This document shows, in pieces, positions 29,274 through 37,688 of a stretch of DNA of 64,000 nucleotides (position 1 is its first letter; every line of letters starts with the position of its first letter). The stretch is from assembly GCF_004402045.1 (NCBI RefSeq), contig NZ_SOMG01000021.1:1-64000 (forward strand). Direction: 5' to 3'. Under the pieces are notes generated by a model. It worked only from the letters and a program-made list of their open reading frames with translations. It ran no database searches and had not been told where the DNA came from. This DNA is from Lelliottia nimipressuralis. GTDB lineage: Bacteria > Pseudomonadota > Gammaproteobacteria > Enterobacterales > Enterobacteriaceae. The position numbers and the translations under genes are program-made.

Positions 29274-30511
29274 TGCGGCGTCTCGCGGCGATAGTGGTCC
29301 CACGCGGCCTGCATCGCCGCCCCCTGCGTGGTCGTGAATTTCAGGTAGTTAAGCACCGACTCCAGCGCGCTCAGGGTGGTCATCACGCAGTCTTTGCGTG
29401 CGTTATAGCCCATGGTGCCAATGCGCCACACTTTGCCGTGCAGCGGGCCAAACGAGGTGCCGATTTCAATCCCGAAATCCTCCAGCATCAGCTTGCGTAC
29501 CTGGTCACCGTTAACGCCCTGCGGGATGACCACGCCCAGCACGTTGTTCATCTTGTGCTTTAGGTCGCCGAAGGTCTCCAGCCCCATCGCCTGAATCCCC
29601 TTCAGCAGCGCATCGCCGTGGAGCTTGTGGCGCGCGATACCGTTATCCAGCCCTTCCTGCAGGATCAGCCGCGCGCATTCCCGGGCGCCAAACAGCGCGG
29701 TAGTGGCTTCCGTGTGGTGGTTCAGGCGTTCCGGCCCCCAGTAGTCCATCACCATGCCGAGATCGAAGTAGTTGGAGTAGATCATCTCCTCGTCGCCGTC
29801 GCGGTGGGCGTCGGTGCGAATGCCTTCCTCGACGCATTTACGGCGGCGGATCGCCTCCTCCATGCGCGCGCTCAGGGTGATCGGCGACGTGCCCGACGGG
29901 CCGCCGAGGCACTTCTGCATCCCGGCGGAAACGGCGTCCAGCCCCCAGGCGTCGGTCTCCAGCGCGTTGCCGCCGAGCGACGCGGTGGCGTCAGTATAAA
30001 ACAGCACGTCGTAGCGGCGGCAGATGGCCCCGAGCTCCGCGAGCGGCTGCAGCATGGTGGTGGAGGTGTCGCCCTGCACGGTCAGCAGCAGGCGCGGGCG
30101 AATACGTTTGATGGCATCCTCCACCTGGTCCGGGGTAAACACCTCGCCCCACGGCACCTCGATGGTATGCACTTCTGCCCGACAGCGGCGGGCAATTTCG
30201 CACAGCAGGTGACCGAAGCGGCCAAAGACCGGCACCAGCACTTTATCGCCCGGGCGGATGGCGGAGACCAGTATCGCTTCAATCCCCGCGCGGGAGGTGC
30301 CGTCCACCAGCATCGTCCAGCGGTTTTCGGTGCGAAACACGCCGCGATAGAGCGCCATTACTTCGTTCATGTAGTGGGTCATGGCCGGATCGTACTGGCC
30401 GATCAGCTGGCTCGACATGGCGCGCAGCACGCGCGGGTCGGCGTTGATCGGGCCCGGCCCCATCAGCAGGCGCTGCGGCGGATTGATTTGCGGAAAGCGT
30501 GCGATATCCAT
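29270..30511 (-). CDS. hpxJ: HpxJ, PLP-dependent ureidoglycine aminotransferase
   Basis: Encodes 413 residues of the class-V aminotransferase family close to PucG and alanine-glyoxylate aminotransferase. The PLP lysine is K200 in SAGMQKCLGGPSG; MGPGPINADPRVL is the N-terminal signature. In the Klebsiella pathway HpxJ transaminates ureidoglycine to oxalurate, feeding HpxWXYZ. It overlaps hpxK by 4 bases and follows the ABC ATPase gene by 13 bases. Confidence 0.92.
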   Translation of the reverse strand: MDIARFPQINPPQRLLMGPGPINADPRVLRAMSSQLIGQYDPAMTHYMNEVMALYRGVFRTENRWTMLVDGTSRAGIEAILVSAIRPGDKVLVPVFGRFGHLLCEIARRCRAEVHTIEVPWGEVFTPDQVEDAIKRIRPRLLLTVQGDTSTTMLQPLAELGAICRRYDVLFYTDATASLGGNALETDAWGLDAVSAGMQKCLGGPSGTSPITLSARMEEAIRRRKCVEEGIRTDAHRDGDEEMIYSNYFDLGMVMDYWGPERLNHHTEATTALFGARECARLILQEGLDNGIARHKLHGDALLKGIQAMGLETFGDLKHKMNNVLGVVIPQGVNGDQVRKLMLEDFGIEIGTSFGPLHGKVWRIGTMGYNARKDCVMTTLSALESVLNYLKFTTTQGAAMQAAWDHYRRETPQ

Positions 30512-30524
30512 TGTTAAGTCCTTA

Positions 30525-31262
30525 TCAGTTGAGGCCGCGCACGGAGGAGATGAACTGCTTCAGTTCCGTGGTCTGCGGATTGGCGAACAGCGTTTTGCTG
30601 TCGCCCTGCTCCCAGACTTTCCCCTGGTGCATAAACACCACGCGGTCGCCCACTTCGCGGGCAAAATTCATTTCATGGGTCACGAGGATCAGGGTCATCC
30701 CTTCGGCCGCCAGCTGCTCAAGCACCCTGAGCACTTCGCCCACCAGCTCCGGGTCGAGCGCGGAGGTGATCTCGTCACACAGTAACACTTTAGGCGACAT
30801 CGCCAGCGCCCGGGCAATCGCCACGCGCTGCTGCTGGCCGCCGGAGAGGCTCGACGGGTAGTAGTCCAGACGATCGCCTAAGCCCACTTTCTCCAGCATC
30901 TGCTGCGCCAGCGCCCGGCATTCGGCGGCGCTTTTCTTCAGCACCCGGCGCGGGGCGAGCATCACGTTCTCCAGCGCCGTCATGTGCGGGAACAGGTTGA
31001 AGCTCTGGAACACCATCCCAACCGAGCGGCTGATTTCGCGCGCCTGGGAGTCCCGGTCGGTAATGGTCATGCCGCCAAGCTTGATGCTGCCGTCCTGATA
31101 GCCTTCCAGGCCGTTGATGCAGCGCAGCAGCGTGCTTTTGCCCGACCCGCTGCGCCCGATAATGGAAATCACCTGGCCCATGTCGATATCCAGATCGACG
31201 CCCTTGAGCACGTGGTTATCGCCGTAATACTTCTGCACCTGATTAATGGTGATGAGAGGCAT
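30525..31262 (-). CDS. polar-amino-acid-type ABC transporter ATP-binding protein
   Basis: Encodes 245 residues. Walker A GRSGSGKST is at residues 36-44, the signature LSGGQQQR and the Walker B LLCDEITSALDPE follow; it resembles GlnQ/HisP-type ATPases. The start lies 20 bases inside the preceding permease gene, indicating coupling. In the operon with HpxJ and HpxK it probably energises import of a ureide or related purine breakdown product; the substrate is not shown by sequence. Confidence 0.9.
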   Translation of the reverse strand: MPLITINQVQKYYGDNHVLKGVDLDIDMGQVISIIGRSGSGKSTLLRCINGLEGYQDGSIKLGGMTITDRDSQAREISRSVGMVFQSFNLFPHMTALENVMLAPRRVLKKSAAECRALAQQMLEKVGLGDRLDYYPSSLSGGQQQRVAIARALAMSPKVLLCDEITSALDPELVGEVLRVLEQLAAEGMTLILVTHEMNFAREVGDRVVFMHQGKVWEQGDSKTLFANPQTTELKQFISSVRGLN

Positions 31263-31902
31263 TGAATTTCGTCTCCAGATAGCGGCTGTAGCGGGACAGC
31301 GGATAACACAGAATAAAGTAGCCCAGCGCCACCAGCGCAAAGACCTTAAACGGCTGATAGGTCACGTTGGTCAGCATTGTGCCCGCCTTGGTCAGCTCGA
31401 TAAAGCCGATAATCGACGCCAGGGCGGTGCCCTTGATCACCTGCACGGCAAAGCCGACCGTCGGGGCGATGCCGATGCGCAGCGCCTGCGGGGCGACCAC
31501 GCGAAACAGGGTCTGGCCAAAGGTCAGCCCAAGGCAGCGCGAGGCTTCCCACTGCCCTTTTGGCAAGGCGCGAATACTGCCAAACCAGATGTCGAGCAGA
31601 AACGCGCTGGTGTAGAACGTGAGCGCCAGCGACGCGGCGGTCCACGGCGAAACGTCGATGCCGAAAAGCGCCACGCCGAAGAAGGCCAGGAAAAGCTGCA
31701 TCAGCAGCGGCGTGCCCTGAAACAGCTCAATATAGGCGCGAATCAGGCGGTTTATGGTGCGACCGCCGGTCAAGCGCAGCAGCAACAGCGGCAGCGTCAC
31801 CACCGCGCCGCCGACGAAGGCCACGAGCGACAGCAGTACCGTCCAGCGTCCGGCCAGCAGCAGGTTGCGAATAATGTCCCAGTCGGTAAAGGTGGTCATC
31901 AT
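31243..31902 (-). CDS. polar-amino-acid-type ABC permease (1)
   Basis: Encodes 219 residues with about five membrane segments of the HisM/GlnP type. The EAA-like loop is GQWEASRCLGLTFGQTLFRVVAP. Its ATG overlaps the stop of the second permease gene (ATGATG). It forms the membrane part of the hpx-linked transporter together with the other permease. Confidence 0.9.
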   Translation of the reverse strand: MMTTFTDWDIIRNLLLAGRWTVLLSLVAFVGGAVVTLPLLLLRLTGGRTINRLIRAYIELFQGTPLLMQLFLAFFGVALFGIDVSPWTAASLALTFYTSAFLLDIWFGSIRALPKGQWEASRCLGLTFGQTLFRVVAPQALRIGIAPTVGFAVQVIKGTALASIIGFIELTKAGTMLTNVTYQPFKVFALVALGYFILCYPLSRYSRYLETKFNASHHH

Positions 31903-32564
31903 GCCTGCACCCCCAGCCATTTGCGTCCTGCCGCCATCATCAGCTGGCGCAGGGTAATCGACAGCGCTAAGTAGATCCCGGTGGTCACCAGATAGACCTC
32001 AAAGCTCAGAAACGTTCTCGACTGGATCAGGTTGGCGGCAAAGGTCAGCTCTTCATACGAGACCTGCGACACCACCGACGAGCCGAGCATCACGATAATG
32101 CACTGGCTTACCAGCGCCGGATAAATGCGCTGCAGCGCGGGCGGCAGCACCACGCGGATAAAGGTCTGCAGGCGGGTCAGGCCCAGCACGCGTCCGGCTT
32201 CCCACTGCCCTTTCGGCGTGACCTGAATGCCCGCACGGATAATCTCGGTGCTGTACGCGCCGAGGTTCACGACCATGGCCAGCAGCGCCGCTTCCCCCGC
32301 CGTCATCTTCAGCCCCAGATTCGGCAGGCCGAAGACGATGAAAAACAGCTGTACCACAAACGGCGTGTTGCGGATGATTTCCACGTAGCCGCCCCAGATC
32401 CGGCTGTACCACGTTGTGTGTCCGCTGCGGATCGCCGCCCCGAAAATGCCTATCGCCAGGCCGCCAACGGTCGCCATCACCGTCAGTTGAATGGTGACCC
32501 ACAGCCCCGCCAGCAGCTCCGGCCAGTGCGGCCAGAGCGCGGAGAAATCAAGTTGCTCCGTCAT
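31899..32564 (-). CDS. polar-amino-acid-type ABC permease (2)
   Basis: Encodes 221 residues with hydrophobic segments and the EAA-like loop GQWEAGRVLGLTRLQTF, which nearly repeats that of the partner permease; the pair is likely an ancient duplication. Start chosen at the ATG 5 bases beyond the stop of the binding-protein gene; a TTG 15 bases upstream is an alternative. Confidence 0.88.
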   Translation of the reverse strand: MTEQLDFSALWPHWPELLAGLWVTIQLTVMATVGGLAIGIFGAAIRSGHTTWYSRIWGGYVEIIRNTPFVVQLFFIVFGLPNLGLKMTAGEAALLAMVVNLGAYSTEIIRAGIQVTPKGQWEAGRVLGLTRLQTFIRVVLPPALQRIYPALVSQCIIVMLGSSVVSQVSYEELTFAANLIQSRTFLSFEVYLVTTGIYLALSITLRQLMMAAGRKWLGVQA

Positions 32565-32568
32565 CGGC

Positions 32569-33351
32569 TCAGGCGCCAAGATTTGCCGGCAGCGGAGCCT
32601 TCAGCCATTGCTCAGACAGGCCGTTCAGCGTGCCGTCCTTAATGCCCTGTTCAATCAGCGCATCCACTTTTGCCTTCAGGGCCGGTTCGTTCTTCTTCAG
32701 GCCAATAAAGCACGGCGAGTCTTTCAGCATAAAGCTCGGCACCGGGGCTTTAGCCGCGTTCTGACGCGAAATAGCCGCCACCACAAGGTTGCCGGTTGCC
32801 ACGTACTGCACCTGGCCGGAGAGGTAGGCGGAGAGCGTGGTGTTATTGTCTTCGTAGCGCTTCACGTCCGCGTCTTTCGGCGCGAGGCTGGTCAGCACCA
32901 TGTCCTCCACGGCTCCGCGCGTCACGCCGATGGTTTTTCCGCTCAGCGCGGCGGCGTCTTTCAGCTCGGCTCCTTTCGGGCCAAATACGCCGAGGAAGAA
33001 CGGCGCGTAGGCGCGGCTGAAGTCGATCACCTTCTCGCGCTCCGGGTTTTTACCGAGGCTTGAAATGACCAGGTCGACCTTATCGGTTTGCAGGTACGGC
33101 ACGCGGTTAGCGCTGGTCACCGGCACCAGCTGCAGCTTGAGCTTCATCTGTTTGGCCAGGTAACGCGCCATGTCGATGTCATAGCCCTGCGGCTGGAGAT
33201 CGGTCCCGACCGAGCCAAACGGAGGGAAATCCTGCGGAACGGCAATGCGGATAGTGCCGCGCTTCTCAATATCCTGAAGCTGGTCAGCCTTTGCCGGCAG
33301 CTGTGTGAAGAGGCATGCGGCCCCGGCCAGTGCAATCAACAATTTTTTCAT
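32569..33351 (-). CDS. periplasmic solute-binding protein of the hpx-linked ABC transporter
   Basis: Encodes 260 residues with a Sec signal peptide (MKKLLIALAGAACLF, cleavage near AKA-DQ) and an SBP family 3 domain (GTIRIAVPQDFPPFGSVG, then GYDIDMARYLAKQM). The ligand is probably an amino acid-like ureide, such as allantoate, judging by the operon, but this is inference. It is the first gene of the operon, behind a sigma-54 promoter and NtrC-like sites. Confidence 0.88.
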   Translation of the reverse strand: MKKLLIALAGAACLFTQLPAKADQLQDIEKRGTIRIAVPQDFPPFGSVGTDLQPQGYDIDMARYLAKQMKLKLQLVPVTSANRVPYLQTDKVDLVISSLGKNPEREKVIDFSRAYAPFFLGVFGPKGAELKDAAALSGKTIGVTRGAVEDMVLTSLAPKDADVKRYEDNNTTLSAYLSGQVQYVATGNLVVAAISRQNAAKAPVPSFMLKDSPCFIGLKKNEPALKAKVDALIEQGIKDGTLNGLSEQWLKAPLPANLGA

Positions 33352-33403
33352 GGTGCTTCCCCGTAACGTTAACATGAAACAAAAGATTCTTTGAATGTGA
33401 TTT

Positions 33404-33419
33404 AGCAACTAATGTGCCA
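33404..33419 (-). promoter_or_regulatory. sigma-54 promoter of the ABC-hpxJK operon
   Basis: Complement reads TGGCACATTAGTTGCT, an exact -24/-12 consensus (TGGCAC-N5-TTGC) with correct spacing, giving a start near 33393, 42 bases before the binding-protein ATG. Confidence 0.85.
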
Positions 33420-33504
33420 GATAAAGCGAAGCGGGGAATATTCTTGTAAAGCCTGATAAAACGCGGACGGGTCGAAAAAACGTGCGTTTTCCCGCCCCGA
33501 CAGC

Positions 33505-33539
33505 TGCACCATTTTAACGCAAAGCACCAGCCTGATGCC
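33505..33539. promoter_or_regulatory. tandem NtrC-like enhancer sites
   Basis: Two 17-bp sites related to TGCACCAnnnTGGTGCA: TGCACCATTTTAACGCA (33505-33521, 11 of 14) and AGCACCAGCCTGATGCC (33523-33539, 11 of 14), centred 18 bases apart. They lie about 120 and 138 bases upstream of the sigma-54 start at 33393, the usual enhancer distance. Confidence 0.65.
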
Positions 33540-33542
33540 CCA

Positions 33543-34382
33543 TTATCGTTGTTCCAGTTCGTCCAGCTGCTGGTAGAGGGAAGCAATGTCGTGAATGCGC
33601 GGACGGCCTTTATCAAGAATTTCATGCAGAAAAGCGTTCGCCAGCAGGTTGATCAGGCTGTTGACCGACGAATAGCTGTCATAGGCCGAGACGCTGTCCA
33701 GCGGGGCGCAGAGCTGCCAGCTCGCCAGCGGAAACAGGCTGTGCGCCTGCGGCTCGCACATCAGCAGCACCGGAATACCGCTGCTCTGAAGCTGCTGCAT
33801 CAGCGGGCGGATGATGCGCGGGCGGCGGCGAAAGGCCATCATCACCACCAGATCGTCGGGCGTTAAATCCACCAGCTCCTCGCTCAGGCTCTGCCCCGGC
33901 TGCGGCAGCACCAGCACCTGACCGCGCGCCTGCAGCAGCTGCTGGCGCAGGTGCAGCGCCGCCGGATAGGCGTTACGCATGCCGATGATGACAATGCGCC
34001 GCGCCTTCACCATGCAGGCCATCGCCTCGGCAAACTGCTGCGCGTCGAGGGCATTGACCCACTGGGTCAGGTTCGCCATCTCCTGCTTATAGTGGCGCGC
34101 CAGCAGCGTGTTGCCCTGCACCGCATCGCGGTTATCGGTGAGCGGCATCCCGCTCTGGCGCAGGGTGCGCAGCTCGTCGCGCATGTCCTTATATTTCTCA
34201 TAGCCCAGCCGCTTAAACAGACGGCTGACCGTGGCTTTCGATACTCCGCTCAGCTGCGCCAGCTCGGCGCTGTTGTAGCTAATCAGGTCGTCAAAATGAT
34301 CGAAAATAAAATCCGCCACCCGCTGCTCCTGCGGCGACAGCGACGGGTATTGTGCCTTCAGACGTTCATCCAGTTGTTCCAT
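33543..34382 (-). CDS. RpiR-family (MurR/RpiR) transcriptional regulator
   Basis: Encodes 279 residues. An N-terminal HTH_6 domain (about 1-75, with LSGVSKATVSRLFKRLGY as the helix-turn-helix) precedes a sugar-isomerase (SIS) ligand domain (about 110-250). It lies between the ABC-hpxJK operon and divergent hpxWXYZ, so it probably controls oxalurate/ureide genes. Its ligand is unknown; SIS domains usually bind phosphosugars, but a ureide pathway intermediate is possible. A palindrome between it and hpxW is a likely operator. Confidence 0.88.
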   Translation of the reverse strand: MEQLDERLKAQYPSLSPQEQRVADFIFDHFDDLISYNSAELAQLSGVSKATVSRLFKRLGYEKYKDMRDELRTLRQSGMPLTDNRDAVQGNTLLARHYKQEMANLTQWVNALDAQQFAEAMACMVKARRIVIIGMRNAYPAALHLRQQLLQARGQVLVLPQPGQSLSEELVDLTPDDLVVMMAFRRRPRIIRPLMQQLQSSGIPVLLMCEPQAHSLFPLASWQLCAPLDSVSAYDSYSSVNSLINLLANAFLHEILDKGRPRIHDIASLYQQLDELEQR

Positions 34383-34432
34383 AGCGCCTCTGTAACTTTT
34401 GTTTCATCATATTTTGCCTTTCATTATACGTG

Positions 34433-34464
34433 CCAGTTTACTGAAACTTTTCTTTCAGAACTGG
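34433..34464. promoter_or_regulatory. putative RpiR-regulator operator before hpxW
   Basis: Imperfect palindrome: CCAGTTTACTGAAA (34433-34446) against TTTCAGAACTGG (34453-34464), with a perfect core CTGAAA-N6-TTTCAG. It overlaps the -24 element of the hpxW promoter, so a bound repressor would block it. Confidence 0.6.
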
Positions 34465-34477
34465 AACAGCTTTTGCA
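34462..34477 (+). promoter_or_regulatory. sigma-54 promoter of hpxWXYZ
   Basis: TGGAACAGCTTTTGCA keeps the -24 GG and -12 GC at exact spacing; start near 34488, 25 bases before hpxW. Confidence 0.7.
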
Positions 34478-34512
34478 GCATCTTGTGACTTTCAGGGTTA
34501 TGAGGATTCTTC

Positions 34513-36096
34513 ATGCACAGTAATGTTTCCACACGCGGGATGGCCGTTGCGCCTCACCACCTTGCCAGCCAGAGCGCGCTGGCGGTGCTGCGCGAAGGTG
34601 GCAGCGCCATCGAAGCGATGGTGGCGGCTGCGGCCACCATCGCCGTAGTTTATCCGCACATGAACGGGCTGGGTGGCGATGGCTTCTGGCTTATTGTGCC
34701 CCCGCAGGGTGACCCGATCGCCATTGATGCCAGCGGGGCGGCGGGCTCTCTGGCAACCCTTGCCGCCTATGGTGATGTGGCGCAAATCCCCCATCGGGGT
34801 CCCCGCGCGGCGCTGACCGTCGCCGGCACGGTGAGCGGCTGGGACGAGGCGCTTAAGGTCTCGCGCGAGATGACCGGCAAGGCGCTGCCGCTGGCCCGCC
34901 TGCTGGCCGACGCCATTGAGTATGCGCAAAACGGCACGCCGGTCACGCCGTCTCAGGCCCATGCCACGGCGAGCAAATTTGACGAGCTGAAAGATATCCC
35001 CGGTTTTGCGGAAACCTGGCTGGTAGACGGTAAACCGCCAGAGGTCGGCAGCCGCTTTTATCAACCGGCCATGGCGTCTACCCTTACGCGCCTGGTGGAA
35101 GACGGTCTGGACAGCTTTTATCGCGGCCCGCTGGCGAAAGTGCTGGCGCACGGCATGGAGGCGCTGGGCCTGCCCGTGACGCTGGACGATTTACACGCGC
35201 ATTTCGCCCGGCGCACCGCGCCGCTGACGCTGCAGCACCAGCAAGGTGAGGTGTTTAACCTCGCCCCGCCGACGCAGGGGCTGGTCTCGCTGGCGATCCT
35301 CGGCATCACCGACCGGCTGAACATGGCGGAGGCCGACGACGCCGACACTATTCACCGCATCGTTGAAGCCACCAAGCTGGCCTTTGGCCTGCGCGATGCC
35401 CATATCACCGACCCGCGCGAGCTGAAAACCGATATCCAGAGCCTGCTGGACCCCGCTGCCCTTCAGGCGCTTGCCGACAAGGTTGACGACGGCCGCGCCG
35501 CGCCGTGGGGCAGCGGAAAAGGCCCCGGCGATACGGTGTGGATGGGCGTGATGGATAGCAGCGGCCTTGCCGTGTCGTTTATCCAGAGCATTTATCACGA
35601 GTTCGGCAGCGGCGTGGTGCTGCCCGATACCGGCATCGTCTGGCAGAACCGCGGCGCGTCTTTCAGCCTCGATCCCGACCATCTTCTGGCTCTCGCGCCG
35701 GGCAAACAGCCTTTCCACACCCTGAACCCGGCGGCGGCACGCCTTCGTGACGGACGCGTGATGGTTTACGGCTCGATGGGCGGCGACGGGCAGCCGCAAA
35801 CCCAGGCCACGCTCTTTACCCGCTACGCGATTCAGGGCGTGCCCCTGCAGGAGAGCATCTCCCGCCCGCGCTGGCTGCTGGGACGGACCTGGGGACAAAC
35901 CTCGGACACGTTAAAACTGGAAGGACGCTTTACCGCTGAGACGGTCTCACGGCTTCAGGAACTCGGACATGAGGTGGAAATCTTCCCTGACTTTAGCGAA
36001 GCCATGGGCCACGCGGGGGCGATTGTTCGCCACCCCAACGGCCTGTTCGAAGGAGCATTTGACCCGCGCAGCAACGGCGCGGCCGCCGGATTCTGA
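34513..36096 (+). CDS. hpxW: HpxW, oxamate amidohydrolase (gamma-glutamyltransferase fold)
   Basis: Encodes 527 residues of the Ntn-hydrolase gamma-glutamyltransferase family. The predicted self-cleavage site and nucleophile is Thr341 in GDTVWMG, near the position described for Klebsiella HpxW. GDGFWLI in the large chain and GSMGGDGQPQ in the small chain are family blocks. No signal peptide is seen, fitting a cytoplasmic enzyme that converts oxamate to oxalate and ammonia. It heads the hpxWXYZ operon. Confidence 0.92.
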   Translation: MHSNVSTRGMAVAPHHLASQSALAVLREGGSAIEAMVAAAATIAVVYPHMNGLGGDGFWLIVPPQGDPIAIDASGAAGSLATLAAYGDVAQIPHRGPRAALTVAGTVSGWDEALKVSREMTGKALPLARLLADAIEYAQNGTPVTPSQAHATASKFDELKDIPGFAETWLVDGKPPEVGSRFYQPAMASTLTRLVEDGLDSFYRGPLAKVLAHGMEALGLPVTLDDLHAHFARRTAPLTLQHQQGEVFNLAPPTQGLVSLAILGITDRLNMAEADDADTIHRIVEATKLAFGLRDAHITDPRELKTDIQSLLDPAALQALADKVDDGRAAPWGSGKGPGDTVWMGVMDSSGLAVSFIQSIYHEFGSGVVLPDTGIVWQNRGASFSLDPDHLLALAPGKQPFHTLNPAAARLRDGRVMVYGSMGGDGQPQTQATLFTRYAIQGVPLQESISRPRWLLGRTWGQTSDTLKLEGRFTAETVSRLQELGHEVEIFPDFSEAMGHAGAIVRHPNGLFEGAFDPRSNGAAAGF

Positions 36097-36105
36097 GGAG
36101 AAACA

Positions 36106-36294
36106 ATGACGACACCACAACCCGACTGGCAAGCCTATCTGGCGCAGATGGAGTCCGTGCTCGGCGTGACGCTGGACGATACCCGCCGCGCCGAGCTGCA
36201 ATTGCAGTTCAGCCGCATTGCCACCCTGGCCGCGCCGCTGATGGCGCTGCCGCTCGATGACCGTCTGGAGATCGCAGGAGTGTATAAAGCATGA
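36106..36294 (+). CDS. hpxX: HpxX, small AtzG-like (DUF4089) subunit
   Basis: Encodes 62 residues, GatC-like in size and place: it precedes and overlaps the amidase gene hpxY by 4 bases (ATGA). The MESVLGVTLDDTRRAELQLQ helix is typical of AtzG/DUF4089. It probably forms a complex with HpxY, as AtzG does with AtzE. Confidence 0.88.
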   Translation: MTTPQPDWQAYLAQMESVLGVTLDDTRRAELQLQFSRIATLAAPLMALPLDDRLEIAGVYKA

Positions 36295-37688
36295 GGCTAC
36301 ACGAGATGAGTATCGGCGATATTCAGCAGGCGCTTGGCGCAGGCGAGCTGAGCGCTCGCGAGATTGCCCGCCAGACGCTGGAGGCGATTGCGCGCGTTAA
36401 TCCGCAGATCAACGCCTGGACCGCCGTGACGGAAAAACGCATGCTCGCCGAGGCCGGGAATATCGACACCCTGCGACGCGAAAAGCGCCCGCTGCCGCCG
36501 CTGGCGGGCGTGCCCTATGCGGTGAAAAACCTGTTTGACGTTGCCGGCCATACCACCCTGGCCGGTGCTGAGCTGTTCAGCCAGCACACTGCCGCGACCG
36601 CTGACAGCTTCGCGGTGCGCCAGCTGCGCAGCGCGGGCGGGCTGCTGACCGGCATGGTGAATATGGACGCCTACGCCTACGGCTTTACCACTGAAAACAG
36701 CCACTACGGCACGACGCGTAACCCGCACGACCTGGCGCGTATTGCGGGCGGTTCATCCGGCGGTTCGGCCGCCGCCGTGGCCGCCGGGCTGGTGCACTTT
36801 TCGCTCGGCACCGACACCAACGGCTCGATTCGCGTCCCGGCGTCCCTGTGCGGAATATATGGCCTGAAGCCAACCTTTGGTCGCCTGTCGCGCTCCGGCA
36901 GCCATCCGTTTGTCGCGAGTCTGGATCACATCGGCCCCTTTGCCCGCCGCGTATGCGATCTGGCATCCGTGTACGACGCGCTGCAGGGACGTGACGGCAG
37001 CGACGGTTTTCAGGCTGAACATCCGCGCGAACTGACGCGTCCCCTGCTCGACCGCGGCCTGGAGGGCCTGCGCTGCGCGGTGCTCGGCGGCTACTTCACC
37101 ACCTGGTGCGATGCAGAGGCCAGAGACGCCGTGGCGCGGGTGGCGAAGGCGCTCGACGTGCAGGATGAGCTGCAGTTCCCGGACGCCGAACTGGCGCGCG
37201 CCGCGGCGTTTATCATCAGCGCCTCCGAAGGGGGAAACCAGTACCTGCCCGCGCTTCGCCGCGAGCCTGAGCGTTTTGAGCCGCACTCCAGGGAAAGACT
37301 GCTGGCAGGCGCGATGATCCCCTCCGCCTGGTACATTCAGGCCCAGCGGTTTCGCGCGCACGCCCGGCAGGCGTTTAAAACCTTATTCGCCCAGGCCGAC
37401 GTGCTGATCGCCCCGGCCACCCCGCGCAGCGCCACGCTGGCTGGCGAGCAATCCATGGAAATTAACGGCCAGCCGCTCCCCATTCGCGCCAGCATGGGCA
37501 TGCTGACCCAGCCGATTTCGTTTTTAGGCTTACCCGTTACCACCGTTCCGCTGCGCACCACGCAGGGAATGCCAATTGGCCTGCAGCTGATTGCCGCGCC
37601 GTTTAACGAGCAGGCCTGCCTGCGCGTCGCGCGCGTGCTGGAGGAGAGTGGAATCACCGATGCCCGTCCGGCGGAGATTGCAGCATGA
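36291..37688 (+). CDS. hpxY: HpxY, AtzE-family amidase of oxalurate breakdown
   Basis: Encodes 465 residues of the amidase-signature family. The Ser-cisSer-Lys triad is visible: K79 in GVPYAVKN, S155 in GGSSGGS and S179 in DTNGSIRVP. It is related to AtzE. In the hpx pathway it is the candidate for hydrolysing oxalurate, with HpxX as partner. Overlap with hpxX (4 bases) and hpxZ (4 bases) marks one operon. Confidence 0.9.
   Translation: MRLHEMSIGDIQQALGAGELSAREIARQTLEAIARVNPQINAWTAVTEKRMLAEAGNIDTLRREKRPLPPLAGVPYAVKNLFDVAGHTTLAGAELFSQHTAATADSFAVRQLRSAGGLLTGMVNMDAYAYGFTTENSHYGTTRNPHDLARIAGGSSGGSAAAVAAGLVHFSLGTDTNGSIRVPASLCGIYGLKPTFGRLSRSGSHPFVASLDHIGPFARRVCDLASVYDALQGRDGSDGFQAEHPRELTRPLLDRGLEGLRCAVLGGYFTTWCDAEARDAVARVAKALDVQDELQFPDAELARAAAFIISASEGGNQYLPALRREPERFEPHSRERLLAGAMIPSAWYIQAQRFRAHARQAFKTLFAQADVLIAPATPRSATLAGEQSMEINGQPLPIRASMGMLTQPISFLGLPVTTVPLRTTQGMPIGLQLIAAPFNEQACLRVARVLEESGITDARPAEIAA

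Noticed and set aside
29618-30517. 299-codon frame antisense to hpxJ
   Set aside because: Shadow of hpxJ with no family resemblance.
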